64,000 nucleotides of DNA from Flavobacteriaceae bacterium PS02336. GTDB lineage: Bacteria > Bacteroidota > Bacteroidia > Flavobacteriales > Flavobacteriaceae. Under the pieces are notes generated by a model. It was not told where the DNA came from. It did no database searches and saw nothing but the letters and a program-made list of their open reading frames with translations. The position numbers and the translations under genes were made by a program. Position 1 is the first letter of the stretch. Each line of letters starts with the position of its first letter. The DNA is taken from positions 248,001 through 312,000 of the forward strand of contig JASCOF010000002.1 in NCBI GenBank assembly GCA_029960065.1. Direction: 5' to 3'. Below are positions 8,882 to 17,040 of the stretch, in pieces.

Positions 8882-9217
8882 TTACAATCCAAAAATCTTA
8901 TCCATTAAAATCCATTTTTGCCCCGGTTTTGCCCAAGGTAAAGCTTGCTGGAATTTCCACATTAAGGTTTCCCATTCCTGAACTTTTTCGTTTGCAGCGT
9001 CGGCTTTGTCTTTCTTTTCGAAAGTAAAATCAGCGTCTGCTTCGATGATCATGAACAATCTGTTTCCGGTGCAATAAATATCCAGAACTTCAATTCCAGA
9101 ATCTTGAATGCTTTTCTTGATTTCTGGCCAGACATTTTCATGCAGTTCTTTGTATTCTGCAATTAAATCTGCATCATCTTTTAAGTCTAACGCCAGATAG
9201 AATTTTTGAGTTGCCAT
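8882..9217 (-). CDS. L-rhamnose/L-fucose mutarotase family protein
   Basis: A 111-residue small alpha/beta-barrel protein of the L-rhamnose mutarotase (DUF718) family. Typical segments are FYLALDLKDD at the N-terminus, the LHENVWPEI stretch with its conserved His and Trp, and WKFQQALPWAKPG near the end. It would interconvert alpha and beta anomers of a 6-deoxy sugar before oxidation. It is the last gene of the minus-strand operon and lies 4 bp after the FAH-type hydrolase. In Campylobacter jejuni a homologous mutarotase sits in the L-fucose locus with an SDR dehydrogenase and UxaA-type proteins, which supports fucose as the sugar. Rhamnose remains possible. Confidence 0.85.
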   Translation of the reverse strand: MATQKFYLALDLKDDADLIAEYKELHENVWPEIKKSIQDSGIEVLDIYCTGNRLFMIIEADADFTFEKKDKADAANEKVQEWETLMWKFQQALPWAKPGQKWILMDKIFGL

Positions 9218-9221
9218 AATT

Positions 9222-10079
9222 TTATTTTTGTTGATATGCTACAGCAGTTTGCTTACTTGTACCTAAACCTTCAATTCCTAATTCAATTACGTCGCCTGCT
9301 TTAATGTAAATTGGATCGGGTTTAATTCCTAATCCAACTCCTGGAGGCGTTCCTGTACTGATTACATCACCAGGAAGCAATGTCATAAACTGGCTTAGAT
9401 AATGAACTAAAAATGGAATTTTAAAAATCAAGTTTGAAGTATTACTGTTTTGGAATGTTTTTCCGTTTACCGTAAGCCACATTTTTAGGTTATTCACATC
9501 GCCAACTTCGTCTGGAGTTGCCATAATTGGTCCAAGAGGCGCGAAGGTATCTGAACCTTTTCCTTTTGCCCATTGTCCGCCGCGCTCGATTTGGAATGCT
9601 CTTTCGCTGTAATCATTCAAAAGACAATATCCAGCAATGTAGTTTGGCGCATCTTCTTCAGAAACGTAGCTTGCTTTTTTACCTACAACAAATGCTAATT
9701 CTACTTCCCAGTCTGTTTTTACACTGTTTTTTGGAATGATCAAATTGTCATTTGGTCCGCATAAAGAAGTGGTTGATTTAAAGAAGATAATTGGTTCTTC
9801 TGGAATTGCAGCACCAGTTTCTTCACAGTGATCAACATAATTTAATCCGATGCAGATAATTTTTGAAGGGCGCGCAACTGGCGAACCTAAACGTACTGAA
9901 TCGCTTACTTCTGGTAAAGATGGGTTATTTTTTAAAGCTTCTTCTAATTTTGCTAAACCGTCGTTTTCAAAAAAAGCTTCGTTGTAATCTGATACGATAG
10001 ACGAAACATCATATCTTTTATCATTTAGTAAAACACCTGGTTTTTCCTTTCCTTCTTCTCCGAATCTAATAAGTTTCAT
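9222..10079 (-). CDS. Fumarylacetoacetate hydrolase-fold enzyme, probable 2,4-diketo-3-deoxy-L-fuconate hydrolase
   Basis: A 285-residue FAH-family protein. The metal ligands are visible as Glu125, Glu127 and Asp156 (DWEVELAF and LLNDYSER), with GLNYVDH at residue 78 and the C-terminal signature LLPGDVISTGTPPGVG. Family members in the oxidative fucose pathway of Xanthomonas cleave 2,4-diketo-3-deoxy-L-fuconate to pyruvate and L-lactate. The neighbouring SDR and dehydratase would supply exactly that intermediate. It is separated from the upstream SDR gene by a 244-bp repeat-filled gap and is nearly contiguous with the mutarotase gene. Other acylpyruvases share the fold, so the substrate is an inference. 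Confidence 0.82.
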   Translation of the reverse strand: MKLIRFGEEGKEKPGVLLNDKRYDVSSIVSDYNEAFFENDGLAKLEEALKNNPSLPEVSDSVRLGSPVARPSKIICIGLNYVDHCEETGAAIPEEPIIFFKSTTSLCGPNDNLIIPKNSVKTDWEVELAFVVGKKASYVSEEDAPNYIAGYCLLNDYSERAFQIERGGQWAKGKGSDTFAPLGPIMATPDEVGDVNNLKMWLTVNGKTFQNSNTSNLIFKIPFLVHYLSQFMTLLPGDVISTGTPPGVGLGIKPDPIYIKAGDVIELGIEGLGTSKQTAVAYQQK

Positions 10080-10111
10080 ATTTTAATTTTTTTAGTAATG
10101 TGTATTTTTTT

Positions 10112-10313
10112 TAGCCACTCCCGATAGCTATCGGGATAAAGGATTACAATGATTTTTAAAACTGTGCTTAATTTTTTTTTGCCACGAATTGCACAAATTT
10201 TCTCGAATTAAAATTTGTGGAAATTCGTGAAATTCGTGGCTTATTTTTTTGCATGTAGATTTTGCAGATCGAGCAGATTTTTTTAAATCCTTTTAATCTT
10301 TTAAATCTGTGGC
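10112..10313. repeat. Interspersed hairpin repeats between SDR and FAH-type genes
   Basis: The gap contains the perfect 16-bp palindrome CCCGATAGCTATCGGG (10120-10135). It also has a long imperfect inverted repeat from GCCACGAATTGCACAAATT (10181) to AAATTCGTGGC (ending 10240), then an ATCTGTGGC word near 10304. The same words recur at 13.8-15.0 kb and 30.7 kb. No open frame of interest is present. The repeats interrupt the operon and may shape mRNA stability. Confidence 0.7.
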
Positions 10314-10323
10314 TAAATAATTT

Positions 10324-11088
10324 TTAGTTATTCAATTTAATAAATCCACCATCAATTGGATAATCTGAACCTGTGATGAAAGACGATTCGTCGCTACATA
10401 AGAATAATGCCAATGTTGCGATTTCTTCTGGTTTTCCCATACGGCCGATTGGCTGTGATTGCGAAAGTTTTTCGAAAATTTCTTCTTCTTTTCCAGGATA
10501 ATTTTTAGCGATAAATCCGTCTACAAAAGGCGTATGAACTCTCGCAGGAGAAATAGAATTACATCTAATTTTATCATTCAAATAATCTTTTGCAACAGAT
10601 AAAGTCATTGCCATAACCGCTCCTTTTGCTGTTGAATAGGCAAAACGATCTGGAATTCCAACCCAGCAAGCGATTGAAGCCAAGTTCAAAATTACTCCTC
10701 CGCCAGAATTTCTTAGCGCCGGAATTGAAGCGTGAAGACAGTTGTAAACTCCTTTTACGTTTACATTCATAATACGGTCAAAATCAGATTCGGAAGTGGT
10801 ATCTACTTTTCCAACATGAGCAATTCCAGCATTGTTTACCAGAATATTGATGTTTCCGATTTTTTCGAAAGTTGAATTTACTTGTTCGTGATTTGAAACG
10901 TCGCAAGCGTGAGCAAAAACACTTCCTCCAGCCGATTTTATTTCTTCAACCGTTTCTTTTGCGCTTTCTTCCGTCAATTCTAAAACGTGAACTTCAGCAC
11001 CTTGTTTCGCAAATAAAACCGAAATCGCTCTTCCAATTCCGCTTCCACCGCCCGTAATAATTGCTTTTTTATTTTGTAATGAAAACAT
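10324..11088 (-). CDS. SDR dehydrogenase, probable 2-keto-3-deoxy-L-fuconate 4-dehydrogenase
   Basis: A 254-residue classical short-chain dehydrogenase. The cofactor loop is TGGGSGIGR (residues 12-20), NNAGIA marks the active-site scaffold, and the catalytic triad is Ser138, Tyr151 and Lys155 (YSTAK). It lies between the UxaA-type dehydratase (39 bp upstream) and the FAH-type hydrolase. A dehydrogenase oxidising C4 of 2-keto-3-deoxy-L-fuconate is required at exactly this step in the Xanthomonas-type pathway. Acidic residues after the second strand (LELTEE) favour NAD over NADP. The assignment depends on context, since SDR sequences alone rarely reveal the substrate. Confidence 0.78.
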   Translation of the reverse strand: MFSLQNKKAIITGGGSGIGRAISVLFAKQGAEVHVLELTEESAKETVEEIKSAGGSVFAHACDVSNHEQVNSTFEKIGNINILVNNAGIAHVGKVDTTSESDFDRIMNVNVKGVYNCLHASIPALRNSGGGVILNLASIACWVGIPDRFAYSTAKGAVMAMTLSVAKDYLNDKIRCNSISPARVHTPFVDGFIAKNYPGKEEEIFEKLSQSQPIGRMGKPEEIATLALFLCSDESSFITGSDYPIDGGFIKLNN

Positions 11089-11126
11089 TTGATATAAATT
11101 TTTATGAGTTGTTTTTTAATAGTCTT

Positions 11127-12782
11127 TTACAAAGATACGCCACGTTTCCACGGAATAAAATCGTCTTGGTTTAATTGAACCGCTTTTGGAATAATTTCGC
11201 CACTTGCCGCTTTGATGCAATATTCCAAAATTTCCTCGCCCATTTCTTCAATAGATTTTTCACCACTGATAATTGGTCCGCAGTCAATATCGATAATATC
11301 TTTCATTCTGGTTGCCAAAACAGAGTTTGTTGCCACTTTGATTACAGGGCAAACTGGGTTTCCTGTTGGAGTTCCCAGTCCCGTTGTAAACAAAATTAAA
11401 GTCGCTCCAGAAGCCGCTTTTCCAGTTGTAGCTTCTACATCATTTCCCGGCGTACAAACCAAACTTAAACCTGGTTTTGTAACCAATTCGGTATAATCTA
11501 AAACATCAACAACAGGAGATGTTCCGCCTTTTTTGGCCGCTCCCGCACTTTTGATTGCGTCAGTAATTAAACCATCTTTGATATTTCCCGGTGACGGATT
11601 CATATGGAAACCTGAACCCACTTTATGCGCCAATTCATCATAAGATTCCATTAAATTGATGAATTTTTTAGCCTTATCTTCCGTAATGCATCTGTCAATT
11701 AAATTCTGTTCGGCACCACATAATTCTGGAAATTCAGCCAAAAGAATTTTTCCGCCTAAAGCTACGACTAAATCTGAAGTATAACCCACAGCAGGATTTG
11801 CAGAAACACCGCTGAAACCATCGCTTCCACCACATTTTACACCAATGCATAAATCGCTTAACGGCGCATCAGTTCTTTCGTATTGGTTGATTTCGATTAA
11901 ACCTTCAAACGTTTTTTTGATGGCATTTGTAATCAAAACTTCTTCGCTTTCGGTCTGCTGCTGTTCAAAAATAAACAAGGGTTTATCGAAATCAGGGTTT
12001 TGTCTTTTTACATCATTTACAAAATCCTGAACTTGTAAATGCTGGCATCCTAAACTCAAAAGCGTGATACCTCCAACATTTGGATGATTCGCATAAGAAG
12101 CTAATAAAGCGCTCAAAGTTGAAGCGTCCTGACGCGTTCCGCCGCAACCGCCTTGGTGATTTAAGAATTTAATTCCGTCCACATTTTCAAAAACACGTTT
12201 GTTTTTTGGAGTCGGATTTAATTCAATATTGATATCGTTAATGTCATTTCCGTTCAAATAACCTTCCAGTAATTCGTGTGTAAATTGATTGTATTTGTCG
12301 GTTACAGCATAACCCAATTGTTTGTGTAAGGCTTCTTTGATGACGTCTAAATTTCTGTTTTCACAAAAAACAGTCGGAACAAAAAGCCAGTAATTTGCTG
12401 TTCCAACGCGTCCGTCTTTTCTTTTGTAACCTTTGAAAGTTCTGTTTTCGAATTTTGAAACATCAGGCGCGTTCCATTCGTACGAAGCGTTTCTGTACGC
12501 GTATGGATCTGCAGCATGTTTAAGGTTTTCGGTCGTCATTAGACTTCCTTTTGCCACATCGTTTTGTACTTTTCCCACCAAAACACCGTACATATTTACT
12601 TCTTCTCCTTGCTTCATGTTCTGCATGTAGAATTTATGTTTGGCTTTGATGAGGTCTTGTAAAACGTAAGTTTCATTTTCAAAATGAATCGTTTCGCCTT
12701 TTTGAAGATCGGTTAAGGCAACCAATACATTATCGTCTGGATGTAATTTTACAACCAGTTTTTTTGTGTTATTCTCAGACAT
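11127..12782 (-). CDS. UxaA-family sugar acid dehydratase (altronate dehydratase type), probable L-fuconate dehydratase
   Basis: A 551-residue UxaA-family protein with an N-terminal SAF-like domain (about residues 1-90, with LHPDDNVLVALTDLQKGE) and a large C-terminal domain. Conserved cysteines and motifs include NHQGGCGGTRQDAS, GVKCGGSDGFSGVSANPA and FTTGLGTPTGNPVCPV, the iron-type dehydratase pattern. Altronate dehydratases of this family remove water from hexonates. In C. jejuni the L-fucose locus carries UxaA homologues (as two genes), and here the family is full length. It is first in its minus-strand operon and divergent from the AraC regulator. Altronate or galactarate as substrate cannot be excluded, but no uronate genes are nearby. 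Confidence 0.82.
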   Translation of the reverse strand: MSENNTKKLVVKLHPDDNVLVALTDLQKGETIHFENETYVLQDLIKAKHKFYMQNMKQGEEVNMYGVLVGKVQNDVAKGSLMTTENLKHAADPYAYRNASYEWNAPDVSKFENRTFKGYKRKDGRVGTANYWLFVPTVFCENRNLDVIKEALHKQLGYAVTDKYNQFTHELLEGYLNGNDINDINIELNPTPKNKRVFENVDGIKFLNHQGGCGGTRQDASTLSALLASYANHPNVGGITLLSLGCQHLQVQDFVNDVKRQNPDFDKPLFIFEQQQTESEEVLITNAIKKTFEGLIEINQYERTDAPLSDLCIGVKCGGSDGFSGVSANPAVGYTSDLVVALGGKILLAEFPELCGAEQNLIDRCITEDKAKKFINLMESYDELAHKVGSGFHMNPSPGNIKDGLITDAIKSAGAAKKGGTSPVVDVLDYTELVTKPGLSLVCTPGNDVEATTGKAASGATLILFTTGLGTPTGNPVCPVIKVATNSVLATRMKDIIDIDCGPIISGEKSIEEMGEEILEYCIKAASGEIIPKAVQLNQDDFIPWKRGVSL

Positions 12783-12940
12783 TGTGTTGTTGTTTTTTTC
12801 TTTTTTTTGATGTCACTGCTTTCATTTATAACAATTTAATCCTTTAAATTTTTATAGAATTCGGGCAGTTAACGAAAAATAAAATTAGCCTTTTTACAAA
12901 TTCATTAATAGCCTAATATTATCCGTATCTAATCTTTAAT

Positions 12941-12948
12941 TATCTTTG
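12941..12948 (+). promoter_or_regulatory. TAnnTTTG -7 box at the AraC gene
   Basis: TATCTTTG matches the Bacteroidota -7 consensus. The ATG follows only 4 bases later, so if the box is used the transcript would begin at or within the start codon (leaderless), or the true start is downstream. No clear -33 TTTG is seen. Confidence 0.35.
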
Positions 12949-12952
12949 CAGT

Positions 12953-13822
12953 ATGAAATTGGAACAAACTAAAATAGCATCTTATCTCAACACGAAGGTT
13001 TCAGTGCTCAATCGTATTGAACCTTTTTTTCAAGCTCCGTTTCATTCGCATCCCGAATTGGAATTGGTGTATGTAAAAGAGAGTTACGGCAAGCGAATTA
13101 TCGGAAATTCGGTTATGCCTTTTGAACCGGGAGATATGGTTTTTTTAGGTTCTGATATTCCGCATGTTTGGTTAAATGACGAAAAATATTATCAGGGAAT
13201 TGAGGATTTAAAAGCCAATTCGATTGTCGTATATTTTCATAAAGATATTTTCGGACCGACCTTTTATGAATTAAAAGAAACCCAAAAAATCAACGAACTT
13301 TTTTTTCAGGCAGGAAAAGGAATTTCGATTATTGGAAAAACCAATAAACAGATTGCGAAAAAACTAGAGAAATTAGTTTCCAAAAAAGACTTCGAAGTTA
13401 TTGTCGGTCTTTTTGAAATTTTGTCTATTCTTTCTGAAAGTCAGGATACAATTTACATTAATGATGAAATTTATTCTTTGATGCAAAAGGATTCGAAAGT
13501 AGATCGTCTTTCGGAGGTTTTTCAATATGTGAATAAAAATTACAAAAAGAATATTTCATTAGAAGAAATTGCCGCTGTCGCGAATATGACTCGAACTTCT
13601 TTCTGCAGAATGTTCAGAATTAAAGCAAAGAAAAATTTTGTGGATTATCTGCATGAGATCCGAATTTCGAATGCCTGTAAGTTGTTATTGGAAACCGATA
13701 AAAGTATGTCTGAGATTGCTTATGAATGCGGTTATAAAACGGCTTCAAATTTTAATAAACTCTTCAAAAAAGTTAAAGGCATTACGCCTTCTGATTTTAA
13801 AAATAATGTGAAGGTGAATTAA
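12953..13822 (+). CDS. AraC-family transcriptional regulator of the deoxysugar locus
   Basis: A 289-residue regulator. The N-terminal part (about 20-110) is a cupin-like sensor with FHSHPELELVYV and GDMVFLGSDIPHVW. The last 100 residues carry the double AraC helix-turn-helix: ISLEEIAAVANMTRTSFCRMF followed by MSEIAYECGYKTASNFNKLFKKVKG, then TPSDF. It is divergent from the dehydratase operon with a 170-bp shared control region and probably activates it in response to the sugar or a pathway acid. Ligand identity is inferred from neighbours. No palindrome stood out in the intergenic space. Confidence 0.85.
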   Translation: MKLEQTKIASYLNTKVSVLNRIEPFFQAPFHSHPELELVYVKESYGKRIIGNSVMPFEPGDMVFLGSDIPHVWLNDEKYYQGIEDLKANSIVVYFHKDIFGPTFYELKETQKINELFFQAGKGISIIGKTNKQIAKKLEKLVSKKDFEVIVGLFEILSILSESQDTIYINDEIYSLMQKDSKVDRLSEVFQYVNKNYKKNISLEEIAAVANMTRTSFCRMFRIKAKKNFVDYLHEIRISNACKLLLETDKSMSEIAYECGYKTASNFNKLFKKVKGITPSDFKNNVKVN

Positions 13823-13828
13823 TTTTTT

Positions 13829-13982
13829 GCCACAGATTACACAGATTAAAAGGATTTTTAGAATTAAATCTGCTTGATCTGCCGAATCTGCGTGAAAATT
13901 AAAAGGTTGCCACGAATTGCACTAATTTCCACGAATTAATTTTCTAAATGAAAAATTCGGGCTAATTCGTGTAATTTGTGGC
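13829..13982. repeat. Interspersed hairpin repeat after the AraC gene
   Basis: Begins with GCCACAGATTACACAGATT (13829) and continues into an inverted repeat from GCCACGAATTGCACTAATT (13909) to CGTGTAATTTGTGGC (ending 13982). It lies between convergent genes and is the second copy of the element seen at 10.2 kb. It may also serve as a terminator. Confidence 0.7.
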
Positions 13983-13996
13983 AAAAAAAAATATTT

Positions 13997-14776
13997 TTAA
14001 ATAGATCTATCTAAATGTGTATAACCACCATCAACATAAATAATTTGTCCAGTTGTATGGCTTGATTTTTCAGACAATAAGAAAACCACCATATTCGCGA
14101 TTTCTTCAGCTGTAGTCATTCTGTTTTCTAACGGAATATTTTTAGTAATTGCAGCTAGTTTTTCTTCTTTGTTTTCAAAAGTATTGATCCACGTTTCATA
14201 AAGCGGCGTGTAACATTCAGCTACAATTACAGCGTTTACACGAATGCTATATTTTAATAATTCAACCGCCCATTCTCTGGTTAAAGCATTTCTTCCACCG
14301 TTTGAAGCAGCATATGCTGAGGTGCCGCCTTGACCTGTTTCGGCAGTTTTAGAACCGATGTTTATAATTGCTCCTTTTGATTTTTTCAAATACGGAAGCG
14401 CGTGCTGCGCCATCAAATAATAATGCACTAAATTTTTGTGGAGCGAAGCAGCGAAATCTTCATAATTTCCGTTTTCTAATCCAACGCCGTCATTAACTCC
14501 GGCATTGTTTACCAATCCGTCAATTCTTCCGAATTTTGCGATTACGGCTTCAACGGCTTTTTTGCAGTCTTCAGGTTTTGTCAAATCGGCAGCAACTTGA
14601 TGCGCTTCTTTTCCAAGGGCTTTTAATTCTTCTACGGCTTTGATGTTGTCATTTTCGTTACGTCCAACGATAAACGGAATTGCATTTTCTTCGGCCAGAA
14701 CCTTAACGATTCCTAAACCGATTCCTTTTGCGCCTCCCGTAACGATAATGATTTTTTGGGTTAATGATAACTGCAT
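13997..14776 (-). CDS. SDR oxidoreductase, probable L-fucose dehydrogenase, with YxxxN at the active site
   Basis: A 259-residue SDR with TGGAKGIG (residues 13-20), NNAGV and Ser142. The catalytic Tyr155 is followed by Asn159 (YAASN) where nearly all SDRs have lysine, and the codon reads AAC without ambiguity. The following ALTREWAVELL stretch is like that of sugar-oxidising SDRs such as L-fucose dehydrogenases. It would catalyse the first oxidation, sugar to lactone. It is downstream of the symporter on the minus strand, separated by a terminator and a nested repeat. The lysine loss may mark a subfamily with altered proton relay or an impaired enzyme. Function is inferred from the pathway context. 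Confidence 0.68.
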   Translation of the reverse strand: MQLSLTQKIIIVTGGAKGIGLGIVKVLAEENAIPFIVGRNENDNIKAVEELKALGKEAHQVAADLTKPEDCKKAVEAVIAKFGRIDGLVNNAGVNDGVGLENGNYEDFAASLHKNLVHYYLMAQHALPYLKKSKGAIINIGSKTAETGQGGTSAYAASNGGRNALTREWAVELLKYSIRVNAVIVAECYTPLYETWINTFENKEEKLAAITKNIPLENRMTTAEEIANMVVFLLSEKSSHTTGQIIYVDGGYTHLDRSI

Positions 14777-14817
14777 GATATTAATATATTATAATTTGAA
14801 ATTCAGTTTGTTTTTTT

Positions 14818-15001
14818 GCCACAGATTAAAAGGATTAAAATGATTCTTTTTCTCTTCATTGTGTTTTTTTGCCACGAATTGCACGAATTACGCCAATTTT
14901 AAAATAACTATGAAAAATAAATTAGTGGAAATTAGTGCAATTTGTGGCAACATTTTACTCTCACAGAAATTTAAATCTTTTTAATTCTTTTAATCTGTGG
15001 C
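14818..15001. repeat. Nested inverted repeats
   Basis: Outer arms start with GCCACAGATTAAAAGGATT (14818) and end with TTCTTTTAATCTGTGGC (15001). Inside them a second pair runs from GCCACGAATTGCACGAATT (14871) to TTAGTGCAATTTGTGGC (14948). This is the third copy of the GCCACGAATT element, here enclosed by the GCCACAGATT element. The 323-bp gap holds nothing else except the terminator at 15036-15072. Confidence 0.75.
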
Positions 15002-15035
15002 TATATTTTTTTATTCAACGATATAATTTAAAAAA

Positions 15036-15072
15036 TTTACAGCTGTTGTTCATGACAAACAACAGCTGTAAA
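15036..15072 (-). terminator. Terminator of the symporter gene
   Basis: Perfect 15-bp arms, TTTACAGCTGTTGTT (15036-15050) and its complement (15058-15072), enclose a 7-base loop. On the minus strand a T-run follows at 15035-15030. It lies 28 bp after the symporter stop. Confidence 0.85.
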
Positions 15073-15099
15073 AGTAGAGAGAATAGAACTGATAATTTA

Positions 15100-16785
15100 T
15101 TACCAGAACTTAACATAAAGAGCCACGATAATCAGTAATGTAATTACGATTAAGACCGTAGTCTGCGGCTGTACTTTGAACATTCCAGGTTCTGTCTCGA
15201 ATGCTTTTGGGTTTACTTTTGGACCAGCAAAACTTATCAAGATCATCGCAATCATTGTGAATAAGAATGATAATCCCATACAAATGTGGAACGGAATTTC
15301 GAAAGCTCCTTTCCCGTTAGGATAAGCTGTGTATAAAAATGTATCTGGTCCAAATAAAGCTGGAGCGTATTCGTTGAATAAAACAGATAATAAGAATCCT
15401 AAGATTACCCCAACGATTGCAGCTGTTCCAGTAGTTCTTTTCCAGAACATACCTAAGAAGAACATAGCAAAAACTCCAGGGCTGATAAATCCAGTGTATT
15501 TTTGGATGTATGTAAATCCACCAACACCACCAATTCCTAAAACGTCATTCCAAGTAAATAAAACGGCTAAAAGCATTGCAGCAAAAACGGCAAGTCTACC
15601 AATATTTACCTGTTGTTTTTCTCCAGCATCTTTTTGGATGTATTTTTTATGAATATCTAAGGTGTAAATTGTAGAAATACTGTTTACTTTTCCAGCTAAA
15701 GAAGCTACGATTGCAGCCGTTAAAGCGGCAACAGAAAGTCCTTTTAATCCAGTTGGAAGGAAAGTTAATACAGCAGAATAAGCACCATCTTTTCCTCCAA
15801 CTAATTGAGGTAAATGTCCGTTTGTATATAAAACGTAAGCAGCAATTCCAGGAAGCATTACGATAAGCGGCATTAATAATTTTAGCATACCAGCAAATAA
15901 AATACCTGTACGAGCTGTTTGTAAATCTGCTCCAAGTGCTCTCTGCGTAATGTATTGATTACATCCCCAGTAGTTTAAGTTGATGATCCAGATACCAGCA
16001 GCGTAAGATAACAATCCTGGGAAAGTTAAATATTTATCGATTTCTAATTGTGAAGAAGCTGCAGTTGGTTTTGGAATAATCATTTTGAAATGCTCAGGCG
16101 CTTCTGTCATTAATACTTTGAAACCTTCAATTGCGCTGCTGCTTATTCCTAACTTTTCTCCAACAGTTACTAATGCAATATAAGAAGTTACTAAACCTCC
16201 AATAATTAATACCGCAACCTGAATAACGTCTGTATAAGCCACAACTTTCATTCCTCCAAGAGAAATAAATAAAGCAAAAACAGCTAGTCCGATCATAATT
16301 GCGTGAAGATATTCTCCTCCAGCAAGACCGTTAATCGCAACAGCTCCCAAATAAAGAATAGAAGTTAAGTTTACAAAAACATATAAAAACAACCAGAAGA
16401 CTGCCATAATTAATGCAGTAGATTCGTTGTAACGTGTTTTTAAGAACTGAGGCATTGTGTAGATCTTGTTTTTAAGATATACAGGAATAAACCATACAGC
16501 CACAATAATAAGTGCAATAGCGGCAAGCCATTCGTAAGCAGCAACAGCGATTCCTAAGAAGAAACCTTCACCACTCATTCCAATGAATTGTTCTGCAGAG
16601 ATGTTAGATGCAATAAGAGAAGCTCCAATCGCCCACCAAGTTAAATTTCCTTCAGCCAAAAAGTAAGCCTTAGCATCTTGTTCGTCTTGTTTACGTTTGC
16701 GGTAAACCGTGTAACCGTAGACAGAGACTACGATAAAATAAATAATAAAAACCGCATAATCTGCGAAAGCGAGGTTTTGGTTCAT
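15100..16785 (-). CDS. Sodium/sugar symporter (SSS family, vSGLT-like)
   Basis: A 561-residue membrane protein with about 14 hydrophobic segments. It shares long stretches with the Vibrio sodium/galactose transporter as I remember it, for example ASLIASNISAEQFIGMSG (about 55-72), FVNLTSILYLG and TDVIQV. It would import a hexose or pentose across the inner membrane with sodium. It lies 255 bp after galT in the same direction and before the fucose-type SDR, so galactose is the first guess. A palindrome upstream (16964-16982) has the geometry of those before susC and araB and hints at arabinose control. No other arabinose importer is visible in the window. Confidence 0.9.
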   Translation of the reverse strand: MNQNLAFADYAVFIIYFIVVSVYGYTVYRKRKQDEQDAKAYFLAEGNLTWWAIGASLIASNISAEQFIGMSGEGFFLGIAVAAYEWLAAIALIIVAVWFIPVYLKNKIYTMPQFLKTRYNESTALIMAVFWLFLYVFVNLTSILYLGAVAINGLAGGEYLHAIMIGLAVFALFISLGGMKVVAYTDVIQVAVLIIGGLVTSYIALVTVGEKLGISSSAIEGFKVLMTEAPEHFKMIIPKPTAASSQLEIDKYLTFPGLLSYAAGIWIINLNYWGCNQYITQRALGADLQTARTGILFAGMLKLLMPLIVMLPGIAAYVLYTNGHLPQLVGGKDGAYSAVLTFLPTGLKGLSVAALTAAIVASLAGKVNSISTIYTLDIHKKYIQKDAGEKQQVNIGRLAVFAAMLLAVLFTWNDVLGIGGVGGFTYIQKYTGFISPGVFAMFFLGMFWKRTTGTAAIVGVILGFLLSVLFNEYAPALFGPDTFLYTAYPNGKGAFEIPFHICMGLSFLFTMIAMILISFAGPKVNPKAFETEPGMFKVQPQTTVLIVITLLIIVALYVKFW

Positions 16786-16963
16786 TGTTAGTAGTATTTT
16801 AAATAATTATTATAGGGTAAAGTTTGTTTATTTGGTTTTACAATCAGTTTTGTGTTGTGTAATCTTGTTAAAATTGCAAGATGTGTTTTATTTCTGTTAT
16901 TTTTTTGCGAAAATAAAAGCAGAAGCCAAATGTAAAATAAAAATTTAGAAATCAACTATCAGC

Positions 16964-16982
16964 AAATGTGTTTTTTACATTT
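16964..16982. promoter_or_regulatory. Weak AraR-like palindrome upstream of the symporter
   Basis: AAATGT-N7-ACATTT, 179 bp before the symporter start. It has the same 6-7-6 geometry as the sites at 22503 and 36340, but A replaces G at the third position and the partner base changes symmetrically. Otherwise the 255-bp gap holds only AT-rich DNA. Confidence 0.35.
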
Positions 16983-17040
16983 ATAAATAGTATATTGTGT
17001 TAAATTTTTGTATTTCACACCTTGTTAATACAAAAAAGTC

